64,000 nt of DNA. Origin: CAVTWS01 sp963738445 (lineage in GTDB: Bacteria; Actinomycetota; Acidimicrobiia; Acidimicrobiales; SHLQ01). The stretch lies in contig CAVTWS010000004.1 of assembly GCA_963738445.1 (NCBI GenBank), positions 248,001 through 312,000 on the forward strand. The letters are read 5' to 3'. The notes beneath the pieces were generated by a model. That model saw only the letters and a program-made list of their open reading frames with translations. It was not told where the DNA came from and made no database searches. Shown here in pieces: positions 9,401-18,074 of the stretch; the stretch's first letter is position 1; the number at the start of each line of letters is the position of its first letter. The position numbers were made by a program, and so were the translations under genes.

Positions 9401-9871
9401 GTGTCGGACCAAGTGCTCACCGTGCTGAAATTCTGCCTCCTCGGGCTCCTGTACCTGTTCTTCGTGCGGGTCCTCTGGGCGGTGTGGACTGAAGTGCGCG
9501 CCCCGTCGCTCGCGGGTACGGGGCGATCCCCCCGAGAGGCCTCGGACACCCGGTCGCCCCGCTCGCCGGCCCGGCCGGAACGTTCGAAACGCCACCTCAT
9601 CGTTCGAGCCCCGGCCGAACGCGCCGGTCAACGATTCGATGTCGATGCCGAGCTCACCATCGGTCGGGCCAGCGGGTGCCAGGTGTGCCTCGACGACAGC
9701 TACACCTCTCAACTCCACGCCCGAGTCTTCGAACGCGACGGCGAGGTCTTCGTCGACGATCTCGGCTCGACCAACGGCACGTACCTCAACGATGAGAAGG
9801 TGAGCGGGCCGTTGCCCGTGCGCAAGGGCGACCGGGTCCGCGTCGGCGGCACGATCCTGGAGCTGGCATGA
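9401..9871 (+). CDS. fhaB: FhaB-like membrane-anchored FHA-domain protein
   Basis: A 156-residue protein with an N-terminal transmembrane helix (LKFCLLGLLYLFFVRVLWAVW), a short charged linker and a C-terminal FHA domain showing IGRASGCQVCLDD, SQLHARV and DLGSTNGTYLN. It should display a phosphothreonine reader at the inner face of the membrane, where PknB/PstP substrates of the elongasome are assembled. GTG start at 9401. Its stop overlaps the start of pstP by 4 nt (ATGA), indicating translational coupling. Confidence 0.93.
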   Translation: MSDQVLTVLKFCLLGLLYLFFVRVLWAVWTEVRAPSLAGTGRSPREASDTRSPRSPARPERSKRHLIVRAPAERAGQRFDVDAELTIGRASGCQVCLDDSYTSQLHARVFERDGEVFVDDLGSTNGTYLNDEKVSGPLPVRKGDRVRVGGTILELA

Positions 9872-11247
9872 CCTCGTTGCGAGCCGGGTTGGTGACCGAT
9901 GTCGGGCGTGTTCGCGAAGCTAACCAGGACGCTGGGCTGGCCACGGACCGCATGGTGGTGGTCGCCGACGGCATGGGGGGACACCGGGGAGGTGAGACAG
10001 CCTCTCGCATCGCCATCGACACCGTTCGGACGGCCGGAGCGCCGACCACGACCCATGAGCTGATCGACACCGTCATCGCCGCGAACGAGGCCATCTTCGC
10101 CGCCGCCCGGCAGGACCCCATGCTCGACGGCATGGGCACCACCCTGACGGGCGTCGCGCTCCTGCCGGGACCGGAGCGAGCGGTGCTGGCCGTGGTGAAC
10201 GTCGGCGATTCGCGCACCTACCTCTTCCACGACGACACCCTGCGCACCCTGACCGACGATCACAGCCTCGTGGCCACGATGGTGCGTGACGGCCATCTCA
10301 CCGAGGACGAAGCGCTCGCCCATCCCCACCGCAACATCTTGACCCGGGCGCTGGGCGTCGACCCGACGGTCGATGTCGACGCCTGGGAGGTCGAGCCCAC
10401 TCCGGGTGACCGCCTCCTGCTGTGCAGCGACGGTCTCGTCAACGAAGTCACCGATGCCCAGATCGCCGCGGTCCTCCGCCGCCTGGCCGATCCGGCCGAA
10501 GCGGCCGACGAGTTGGTCCGCCTGGCCAACGAGCACGGCGGCCGTGACAACGTCACCGTGGCCGTCGTCGACCTGGTCGATCTGTCGTCCCTCGTGACTT
10601 CGGACGGCGCTGATGGGGACGTCGCGACGGTCGAGCGGCGCCCGGTCACGGCGCTCGGACTCCTGTCGGCCAGCTCGGGCCGTGTCGAGCCGGCGACTCC
10701 GGACACCGACCCCGACCTCATCGCGGCGGCAGCCGATCTCGACTCCGACGATCCGGAGCGTGGTTTCGTCACGCCGAAGCCGACCCGGGAGCGGGCCAGC
10801 CGGTTCACCTGGCGGGTCGGAGCCTTCCTGCTCCTCCTGGTGGTGATCGTCGGCATCGCCGTGATCGCCGTCCTAGATCAGGTGCGCGGCACCTACTTCG
10901 TCGGCGAGGACCAGGGTGAGGTGGTGGTGTTCCGTGGTCAGCCCAGCGGCCTGTTGTGGTTCGACCCCTCGGTGGTCGAACGTTCCGAGGTGCGTGTTTC
11001 CGACCTCACCGAAGCCGGGCAGGCCATCGTGGACTCCGAGCAGGAGTTGGGATCGCTCGCCGAAGCCAACTCGGTGGTTCAGGGCCTCCTTACCGCCATG
11101 GTCGACGAGCCGCCGATCACCACCACAACCGCCCTCGCCTCGCCGTCCACGACCACGACGGACAAGCCCACCCCCAGCACCACCACGACGGCGCCCGCGG
11201 CCGATCTGGAGGTCGATCCGGTGCCCACCACGACGACCCAAGGCTGA
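9868..11247 (+). CDS. pstP: PP2C-type Ser/Thr protein phosphatase
   Basis: Dephosphorylates PknB and its targets. The cytoplasmic PP2C domain (about residues 1-240) carries the metal-binding motifs DVGRVREANQD, VADGMGGHRGGE, NVGDSRTYL, DDHSLV, LLCSDGL and GGRDNVTV. A linker, a transmembrane helix (about 313-335) and an extracytoplasmic region ending in Thr/Pro-rich sequence follow, matching mycobacterial PstP architecture. It overlaps fhaB by 4 nt and is followed by rodA after 14 nt. 459 residues, normal length. Confidence 0.96.
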   Translation: MTSLRAGLVTDVGRVREANQDAGLATDRMVVVADGMGGHRGGETASRIAIDTVRTAGAPTTTHELIDTVIAANEAIFAAARQDPMLDGMGTTLTGVALLPGPERAVLAVVNVGDSRTYLFHDDTLRTLTDDHSLVATMVRDGHLTEDEALAHPHRNILTRALGVDPTVDVDAWEVEPTPGDRLLLCSDGLVNEVTDAQIAAVLRRLADPAEAADELVRLANEHGGRDNVTVAVVDLVDLSSLVTSDGADGDVATVERRPVTALGLLSASSGRVEPATPDTDPDLIAAAADLDSDDPERGFVTPKPTRERASRFTWRVGAFLLLLVVIVGIAVIAVLDQVRGTYFVGEDQGEVVVFRGQPSGLLWFDPSVVERSEVRVSDLTEAGQAIVDSEQELGSLAEANSVVQGLLTAMVDEPPITTTTALASPSTTTTDKPTPSTTTTAPAADLEVDPVPTTTTQG

Positions 11248-11261
11248 CGGTCACCGTCATC

Positions 11262-12617
11262 GTGCTGCTGGCCCGTCGCCGCCGAAATGCCGAGCTCGGT
11301 CTCGTCCTGCTCGCCATCGCGGTCACGACGGCGGCCTACGCCTTGGCGAGCCTCGGTCGGGACTCGTCGGTCCCGGCCGACTTCGGGCCCTTCCTCGGGG
11401 TCGTCATCGCCTTGCTGCTGGGCGCCCACCTGGCGACGCGTTGGTTGGCGCCGAGCGCCGATCCGGTACTGCTGCCGATGGCGGTCCTCCTCAACGGGAT
11501 CGGGTACGTGTTCATCGCCCGCCTGGCAGGCGAGCGCGGCGTGTCGAACGACCTCCCGTCCCTGCAGGCGACCTGGACCGCTCTCGGGGTGGGCGCCTAC
11601 GTCGCCACACTCCTGTTCGTGCGCCGGGTGCGTCTGCTGGCCACCTTCCGCTACACGTTCGCGGTCATCGGTGTCGTGCTCCTGATCCTGCCGGCCGTGC
11701 CGGGCGTGGGTCGCGAGATCAACGGGGCCCGCATCTGGGTCAGTGCCGGGCCCGTCAACTTCCAGCCGGGCGAGTTCGCCAAGCTGGCGCTGGCCGCGTT
11801 CTTCGCCGCCTATCTGGCGGACAAACGTGAGTTGCTCCGCCATGCCACCTGGCGGCTCGGACCGCTGCACCTCCCCGAGGCCAAACACCTGGGGCCGGTG
11901 GCGCTGGCCTGGGGGATCTCCCTCCTGGTCATGGTGCGCCAGAAGGACCTCGGAACGTCGCTGCTCTTCTTCGCCCTGTTCGTCATCTTGTTGTGGGTCG
12001 CCACCGCGCGGGTCAGCTATCTGCTGGTGAGCATCGTGCTCTTCGCCGCGGGTGCCTCCCTCGCCTGGCAGCAGTTCGCCCACGTGCAGGCTCGGGTCGA
12101 AACCTGGTTGCACCCCGGCTCGGATCCGAAGGACTCCGGCTTCCAGATCCTCGAGGCGTCGTATTCGCTCGCCGACGGTGGTCTGAGCGGGACGGGCTTG
12201 GGACGAGGCGTGCCCGATCGCATCCCCGAGGTCGAGACGGACTTCATCTTCGCGGCGATCGGCGAGGAGTTGGGTCTCATCGGGGCGACGGCCGTGCTCT
12301 GCGCCTACCTGCTGATGATCGGCGCGGGCCTGCGCATCGCCAACCGGGCCACCCGTCCCTTCGAGGCCCTGTTCGCGACGGGCCTCACGGTGCTCATCGG
12401 CATCCAGGCTTTCATCATCATCGGCGGTGTCATCCGGCTCGTCCCGTTGACCGGCATCACCTTGCCGTTCGTGTCCTACGGCGGGTCGTCGTTGCTGGCC
12501 AACTACGTGTTGATGGCGCTGCTGATGCGGATGTCCGACGAAGCCGAACGACCGGTTCCGGCCCGCGGCGGCACGCGACGGGCGGCGGCGCCCGATGCGG
12601 TCGGCGCGGGAGGCTGA
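11262..12617 (+). CDS. rodA: SEDS-family peptidoglycan glycosyltransferase (RodA/FtsW)
   Basis: A polytopic membrane protein of about 451 residues with roughly ten hydrophobic segments. SEDS signatures include GARIWV with FQPGEFAKLALAAFFAAYL, QKDLGTSLLFFALF, SEDS-typical SYSLADGGLSGTGLGRG and, near the C-terminus, GVIRLVPLTGITLPFVSYGGSS. It polymerises lipid II together with the class B PBP encoded next door. RodA is preferred over FtsW because of its place in the fha-pstP-pbpA-pknB cluster. GTG at 11262 was chosen because it lies just before the first charged/hydrophobic boundary and 14 nt after the pstP stop. Its stop lies 1 nt before pbpA. Confidence 0.93.
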   Translation: MLLARRRRNAELGLVLLAIAVTTAAYALASLGRDSSVPADFGPFLGVVIALLLGAHLATRWLAPSADPVLLPMAVLLNGIGYVFIARLAGERGVSNDLPSLQATWTALGVGAYVATLLFVRRVRLLATFRYTFAVIGVVLLILPAVPGVGREINGARIWVSAGPVNFQPGEFAKLALAAFFAAYLADKRELLRHATWRLGPLHLPEAKHLGPVALAWGISLLVMVRQKDLGTSLLFFALFVILLWVATARVSYLLVSIVLFAAGASLAWQQFAHVQARVETWLHPGSDPKDSGFQILEASYSLADGGLSGTGLGRGVPDRIPEVETDFIFAAIGEELGLIGATAVLCAYLLMIGAGLRIANRATRPFEALFATGLTVLIGIQAFIIIGGVIRLVPLTGITLPFVSYGGSSLLANYVLMALLMRMSDEAERPVPARGGTRRAAAPDAVGAGG

Positions 12618-12618
12618 G

Positions 12619-14169
12619 GTGCACCCACAGATCCGCCGTCTGGGCATGTTCTTGATGCTGCTCTACGTCGCGCTGTTCGTGCAGTTGAACGTGGTGCAGA
12701 TCTTCGGCGCCGAACGGATCCAGGACGACCCGAACAACACCCGTCCACTCGTGCTCGACTACGGGCAGCCCCGCGGGTCGATCGTGACCGCCGACGGCGT
12801 GGTCGTGGCCCAGTCCGTCGAGACACCGGACGGGCCTTTCGACCGTCAACGGTTGTACCCGGCGGGCGCTCGGTACGGTCACGTGGGCGGGTTCTTCTCG
12901 TTCAACTACGGGGCGTCGGGCGTGGAGCAGGAGTACAACGATGTGCTCGCGGGCCTCACCGATGAGCAGCAATTGGGCGGCCTCACCGGCATCTTCGACG
13001 ACGTCGACACCACCGCCGACGTGTACCTGACCCTTCGCGACGACGTCCAGCGGGTCGCCCAGGAAGCGCTCGGCGAGCAACTGGGGTCGGTCGTGGCGAT
13101 CGACCCTCGCGACGGCGCCATCCTCGCCATGTACTCCTGGCCCTCGCCGGACCCGACCTTCCTCGCCACCCCCTCGGCGAACGACGCCGAAACGGCGTGG
13201 GAGATCTTCAATGCGCTCGACCCCAACCCGCTGCTCCCGCGGGCGTACCGGGAGAACTTCTTCCCCGGGTCGACCTTCAAGGTGGTCACGGCCGCCGCTG
13301 GGCTTGAATCAGGCGTCGTGACGCCGGCCGAGCCGGTGTATCCGGTGCTCGAGGCGTACACGCCACCGCTGACCGATCGTCCGCTCCGCAACTTCGACGG
13401 CAACGAGTGTGGCGGTGCCCTGTTCGACATCCTCCGCCGGTCGTGCAACTCGTCGTTCGCCCAGATGGGAGTGGAGCACATCGGTCCCGCCCTGCTCATC
13501 GAGACGGCCGAGAACTTCGGCTTCAACGCAACGGCCCCCATCGATCTCCCGGCGCCCGGTGGCTCCACCTTCCCCACCGAGTTCGGGGAGACCTTCGAGA
13601 CGGTCGAGGAGTTCATGGCCGAGCGCGATCTCCCGTTCCTTCCCGCCGCCGACGGTCGCCCGGTGGACCTGTTCGGCGACGCCCCCCGGCTCGCCCAGGC
13701 GTCGATCGGCCAGAACGACGTCAAAGCCACGCCGCTCCAGATGGCGTTGGTGGCGGCCGCGGTCGCCAACGAGGGCCAGATCATGCGCCCCCACGTGATG
13801 GACCGGGTGGTCGACCGCCGAGGGGACGAGATCGACGACTACGACGACGGCGTCTGGCGCCAGGCTATGCGACCGTCGGTGGCCGACATGCTGCGCCAGG
13901 CGATGGTGGGGGTGGTGGAGGGCGGCACTGCTCAACGCCTGGCCATCCCCGGTTTCCAGGTCGGCGGCAAGACGGGCACGGCTCAGCTCGGGACCGAGGA
14001 TCCGCAGTCCCACGCCTGGATCATCGGCTTCGCCGGACCTCCGGGCGAGGTACCTCACGTTGCGGTCGCCGTGATCGTCGAGGCCCAGCCCGGGGCCAGC
14101 GAACAGACCGGTGGACGGGTCGCTGCACCGATCGCCCAGGCGGTCATGGCCCAGGCGTTGCAGCCGTGA
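12619..14169 (+). CDS. pbpA: Class B penicillin-binding protein (D,D-transpeptidase)
   Basis: A 516-residue membrane-anchored transpeptidase. A single N-terminal helix (LGMFLMLLYVALFVQL) is followed by a dimerisation domain and the penicillin-binding domain. Catalytic motifs are present: S218 in PGSTFK, the SxN motif at about S275 (RRSCNSSF), and K451 in GGKTGTAQ. It works with the upstream RodA to crosslink new peptidoglycan. GTG at 12619, 1 nt past the rodA stop, has GGGAGG upstream. Its stop overlaps the pknB start (GTGA). All motifs are intact, so it should be beta-lactam sensitive in principle. Confidence 0.96.
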   Translation: MHPQIRRLGMFLMLLYVALFVQLNVVQIFGAERIQDDPNNTRPLVLDYGQPRGSIVTADGVVVAQSVETPDGPFDRQRLYPAGARYGHVGGFFSFNYGASGVEQEYNDVLAGLTDEQQLGGLTGIFDDVDTTADVYLTLRDDVQRVAQEALGEQLGSVVAIDPRDGAILAMYSWPSPDPTFLATPSANDAETAWEIFNALDPNPLLPRAYRENFFPGSTFKVVTAAAGLESGVVTPAEPVYPVLEAYTPPLTDRPLRNFDGNECGGALFDILRRSCNSSFAQMGVEHIGPALLIETAENFGFNATAPIDLPAPGGSTFPTEFGETFETVEEFMAERDLPFLPAADGRPVDLFGDAPRLAQASIGQNDVKATPLQMALVAAAVANEGQIMRPHVMDRVVDRRGDEIDDYDDGVWRQAMRPSVADMLRQAMVGVVEGGTAQRLAIPGFQVGGKTGTAQLGTEDPQSHAWIIGFAGPPGEVPHVAVAVIVEAQPGASEQTGGRVAAPIAQAVMAQALQP

Positions 14170-16485
14170 CCACACCCGATCCGAAGCGACCGGGGGAAGC
14201 CGACCTTTCGCAGGTGCACCGGACCGGCACCCCACCGCCGTTAAACTCGGCCCCCATGCCCCAGCAGGGTCCGACCGTGTTCAGCGGGCGGTACGAGCTC
14301 CACCGCAAATTGGCTCGCGGTGGAATGGCCGAAGTGTTCCTGGCTCGTGACCAGCTCCTCGATCGCCCCGTGGCGATCAAAGTGTTGTTCCCGGAATTCG
14401 CCACCAACCCGGAGTTCGTCGAAAGGTTCCGCCGTGAAGCGCAGGCGGCCGCGAACCTCAGCCATCACCCCAACATCGTGTCCATCTACGACTGGGGCGA
14501 GGAGCGGGGCACCTACTTCATCGTGATGGAGTACGTCGAGGGCCGCAGCCTCGCCGACATCCTCCGAGCCGAAGGTCGATTCCACCCGGACCGGGCGGCC
14601 GAGATCTCCGTCGACGTCCTGGCTGCCCTGGATGTCGCCCACCACGCCGGCCTGGTGCACCGTGACATCAAGCCCGGCAACATCATCGTGTCGCCCAACG
14701 GCCAGGCCAAGGTGGCCGACTTCGGTATCGCCACGGCCACTGCGGCCTTCGATTCCAGCCTCACCCAGGCCGGCACCGTCATGGGCACCGCGACCTACTT
14801 CTCGCCCGAACAGGCGCAGGGGCGCAAGGTCGACGGTCGCAGCGACATCTACTCGCTGGGCGTCGTGTTGTACGAGATGCTCGTCGGCGAGCCGCCGTTC
14901 ACCGGCGACACACCGGTCGCCATCGCGTACAAGCACGTGCAGGAGGAACCGGTCGCGCCGAGTCGCCGCGGCGTCAACCTGCCGCCGTCGTTGGAGGCCA
15001 TCACCCTCAAGGCGATGGCCAAGAACCCGGCCGTTCGGTACCCCACCGCCTCCGATTTCGCCAGCGACCTGAAGCGATATCGCAGCGGTCAGCACCAGCT
15101 CAAGAAGCGCGCGGCCGCAGCCGCCGCGGTGGTGCGCCCACGGGCACCGTGCCGGGCCAACCCGGTTCGGGCCAACCGGGCCCTGGCCCAACCAGTCCGG
15201 GCCAACCCGGCTCGCGGCCCCAGAACGGCGCCGGGTCAGCGACCGGCGCCGGACCGCGGCCCGGCCCCGCGCCGCCCGGCCCGGCCCACCGTCGGGGCGT
15301 CCCGCGCCCGGTTCGCCGCCGGGCTCGCGACCCCCTGCGGCCGACGCGACCCGGGTCAACCCGGCCGCGCCACCCCGAGTCGCCCGGCATCGAACCGTCC
15401 CGCCCCGACCCGCCGTGACGACTACTACGACGACGAACGTCCCCGTTACGACAACCGCGGCCGGACCGCCGGTTTCGTGGTGGCCCTCGTCCTGTTGCTC
15501 ATCGTGCTGGTGGCGCTGGTCATGGCGTTCGGCAAGACGCTCGGCCTGGGCGGCGATGATTCCTCCGATGAGGACATCGCCATCGTCGATGTGCCCAGCC
15601 TCATCGACCTACCCGTCGACCAGGCGCAGCAGCAGCTCCTCGATCTGGATCTGGTGCCCCAGCTCGTCCAGGAGCCCAACGCCGACTTCGCCGAGAACAT
15701 CGTGTTCGACCAGGACCCGCCGTTCGGTAGCGGGTGGAGGCCGGCACCACGGTCACCGTGCGGTACGCCGGATCGGGCGGCCTCGTCGCCCTGCCGTCGG
15801 TGGTGGGAATCGATGCCGACGCGGCATGCGACCAGGTCCGAGCCCTCGGGCTCGAATGCGTGCCGGAGACCGTGGTCGACGCCGAGGTTCCGCCCGGCGA
15901 GGTGATCTCCATGGCTCCCGCCGCAGGCGAGCTGTGCAGCCCGGCACCGTCATGACGTTGACCGTGTCGCAGGGCCCGAACACCGACCTCGTCCCCGATG
16001 TCATCGGCGACCGAATTGAACGACGCGCTGGCGGCCATCCAGGAGGCCGGCTTCCTCACCTCGATCGAGGAGGAAGGCAGCCCCACGGTCGAGGAGGGTC
16101 TGGTCATCCGCACCGATCCGCCGGCCGGATCGATCCTCGCCGAGGGGGAGCGGGTCACCGTCTTCCAGTCGAGTGGTCTGCCGCAGGCCACGGTTCCCGC
16201 GGTGCAAGGCCTGCTGTACGATTCCGCCGAAACCCGCATCGAGCAGGCCGGCCTGACGTCGTTCGTGACCTTCCAGGATCTGCCAACCGGGAGCGCCGAC
16301 ATCGGGCGGGTCATCTCCCAGGATCCCCAAGCGGGCATTCAGGTGGAGGCGGGCGGCGAAGTACGTGTGGTGGTGGGTCGAGAGTCTGCCGCCACCACCA
16401 CCACGGCGCCGCCGGTCACGACCACCTCGGCGCCGGTGACCACCACGGCTCCGCCGGCCACCTCGGTCCGCCCCCGACCGCCTGA
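14166..16485 (+). CDS. pknB: Ser/Thr protein kinase with four PASTA repeats, multiple frameshifts
   Basis: The kinase domain (about residues 41-300) is intact: GRYELHRKLARGGMAEVF glycine loop, K72 in VAIKV, HRDIKPGN, DFG and activation loop TVMGTATYFSPEQA. A Pro/Gly-rich juxtamembrane linker, a TM helix (TAGFVVALVLLLIVLVALVMAF) and about four PASTA domains follow, then a Thr/Pro tail. PASTA repeats bind peptidoglycan fragments or lipid II. The linker (15120-15400) and PASTA region (near 15735, 15935, 16005, and probably 16470) jump frames several times at G/C runs, and every frame used continues recognisable sequence, so these look like indel errors. The stop at 16485 is the best guess; one reading runs to 16567. 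Confidence 0.85.
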
Positions 16486-16523
16486 GCGCCCACGTCTGCT
16501 GATGCCGTCCGGCGTCGGCGGCT

Positions 16524-17114
16524 GTCAACGCACGGCGAGCCCGAGGAAATTCTTCAACAGGTCGTGACCGACCGGCGTGTAGATCGATTCCGGATGGAAC
16601 TGCACGCCCTCGATCGGCGTAGCTCCCGGTGGCGCAAGCCCATGATCAGACCGTCGTCGGTCCACGCCGAGATCTCGAGCACGTCGGGAGGTCGGGTCGT
16701 TCCACGATGAGCGAGTGGTAGCGGGTGGCCTCGAAGGGGTCGGGCAGCCCGGCGAACACGCCGCGGCCGTCGTGGTGGATCAACGAGGTCTTGCCGTGCA
16801 TGACGGTCGGGGCGCGGCTCACCGTTCCTCCGAACACCTGCCCGATGCACTGGTGCCCGAGACAGACCCCGAGCACCGGGATCCAGCCGGCGTCGGCGGC
16901 GCGGCGGAGGATGTCGTTGGAGATGCCGGCGTCCTCGGGGCGTCCGGGACCCGGGCTCACCAAGATGGCGCTCGGGGCGAGGGCCTCGACCTCGGCCATG
17001 GTGATGGCGTCGTGACGGTGGACGACGGGGGTCGGCCCCGAGCTCCCCCAGGTACTGGACGAGGTTGTAGACGAACGAGTCGTAGTTGTCGATGACCAGA
17101 ACCGTGGTGCTCAC
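16524..17114 (-). CDS. trpG: Glutamine amidotransferase, anthranilate/aminodeoxychorismate synthase component II, frameshifted
   Basis: Transfers ammonia from glutamine to chorismate-using synthases. The product begins TTVLVIDNYDSFVYNLVQYLGELG, continues with ILVSPGPGRPEDAGIS, the nucleophile loop GVCLGHQCIGQVFGG and the catalytic His/Glu pair in VQFHPESI. Three 1-nt shifts (near 17035, 16690 and 16630) split it into three frames whose sum restores frame, leaving 197 codons, the normal length. In mycobacteria the same gene lies between pknB and crgA near the replication origin, and here it converges on pknB and is divergent from crgA. Whether it serves tryptophan or folate synthesis cannot be decided. 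Confidence 0.82.
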
Positions 17115-17218
17115 CGCACCAACGCTAACCCTGTCCCCGGCGGGCACGCGGGGCCATTCGGGTGATGTCGACCGGTCGGAGGCACCGGCGCGCCGGGTGG
17201 ACGCCTATCCTGGCGGGC

Positions 17219-17500
17219 ATGGCCAACCCCCCGAAGCGTCGCATCGAAGGTGGCGGACGGGTGACCCCCAAGGGCACCCGTCCGGAGAGTGCCCCGGGAC
17301 AGATCCCCGTGGCGCCCCGGGTCATGCCGCCGAGCCCGATGTGGATCCCGATCCTGATGTTCTCGTTGCTGGCCGCCGGGTTGGTCATCATCTTCTTGAA
17401 CTACACCGAGATCCTTCCCGGGGCGGCCAACAACTGGTACCTGCTGGCGGGTCTCGGCTGCTTCCTGGGCGGCATCATCACCGCCACGCAGTACCGCTGA
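17219..17500 (+). CDS. crgA: Cell division protein CrgA
   Basis: A 93-residue member of the actinobacterial CrgA (UPF0233) family. The basic N-terminus is followed by two transmembrane helices, MWIPILMFSLLAAGLVIIFL and a second around GLGCFLGGIITATQ, linked by the conserved NYTEILPGAANNWYLL segment. CrgA is a division-site scaffold that recruits FtsZ-ring and PBP partners. Its place beside trpG and the pknB operon agrees with the mycobacterial arrangement. Confidence 0.95.
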   Translation: MANPPKRRIEGGGRVTPKGTRPESAPGQIPVAPRVMPPSPMWIPILMFSLLAAGLVIIFLNYTEILPGAANNWYLLAGLGCFLGGIITATQYR

Positions 17501-17560
17501 CGCCGAGGGTTCGCCCGTTCCGGGCGCCCGGCTGCTCCCCCGATCGCATGGGTCGGATGG

Positions 17561-17658
17561 ACTACAAGCGTGTAGTTTCCAACAGGTTTCTCCACAGCCT
17601 GTGGAGATCGTCGGACCGTCGACGGGTCGCCATCAGTTGTCCCCAATGTGTGGACAAC
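17561..17658. other. Palindrome cluster with DnaA-box-like sites
   Basis: Three inverted repeats lie within 100 bp of the crgA 3' intergenic region: ACTACA/TGTAGT with a 4-nt spacer (17561-17576), TCTCCACAG/CTGTGGAGA with a single-base centre (17589-17607), and GTTGTCC/GGACAAC with a 9-nt spacer (17636-17658). The last includes TGTGGACAA (17649-17657), which is the reverse complement of the actinobacterial DnaA box TTGTCCACA. TTCTCCACA at 17588 and TTGTCCCCA at 17637 are one-mismatch variants. Function not established. Confidence 0.45.
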
Positions 17659-17753
17659 CCTGTTGAGGATGTCGACGAAGTGGGCTGAGTCGGACGTGTT
17701 GTTCGTGTTGTTCACGTCGCCTGTGGGGCTGGTGCGACCGGAGTCGCCGCGAG

Positions 17754-18009
17754 TCAGTCGCCGACCGTCAGGAGGTCCATGTCCTCCATGCAATGGCGGG
17801 GCGCGTCAGGGCTCTCGGTGACGGCGGCCGTCATCCGGACCTCGGTGCCGCACAACGAGCACCGGTACTGCAACTTGACCTTCCGCAGCTCGCCCGCCGG
17901 GGGCGGCTCGGGGATCGGGGTGGCCAGCGCGCTGGAGGACCGCCAGCCCGATCCTCAACATGACGTACGCCGCGGCGGCGGCGATCAGCACCTTCAGCAC
18001 GATCTCCAC
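17754..18009 (-). CDS. Small membrane protein with zinc-ribbon tail, frameshifted
   Basis: The N-terminus is a hydrophobic helix (EIVLKVLIAAAAAYVMLRIGLAVL). After a 1-nt shift near 17940 the sequence continues PEPPPAGELRKVKLQYRC, then CSLCGTEVRMTAA and PDAPRHCMEDMDLL, giving a C..C...C pattern with a trailing PRHCMEDM, a small actinobacterial zinc-ribbon family. About 85 residues in total. GTG start at 18009, stop TGA at 17754. The role is unknown. It is divergent from the haloperoxidase-like gene. Confidence 0.6.
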
Positions 18010-18074
18010 CGGGCCAGGCTACGCCAAGTTCGCCCAGCCTTTATATCCGCGGGATCGGCGCCGATCAGTCACAA

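Noticed and set aside
11079..12647. 522-codon minus-strand open frame over rodA
   Set aside because: Low-complexity Gln/Arg/Gly composition typical of antisense GC-rich DNA; rodA on the other strand has unmistakable SEDS motifs.
17561..17658. Calling this region the chromosomal origin
   Set aside because: dnaA, dnaN and gyrB are not in the window, only one perfect DnaA box is present and no AT-rich unwinding region is seen.
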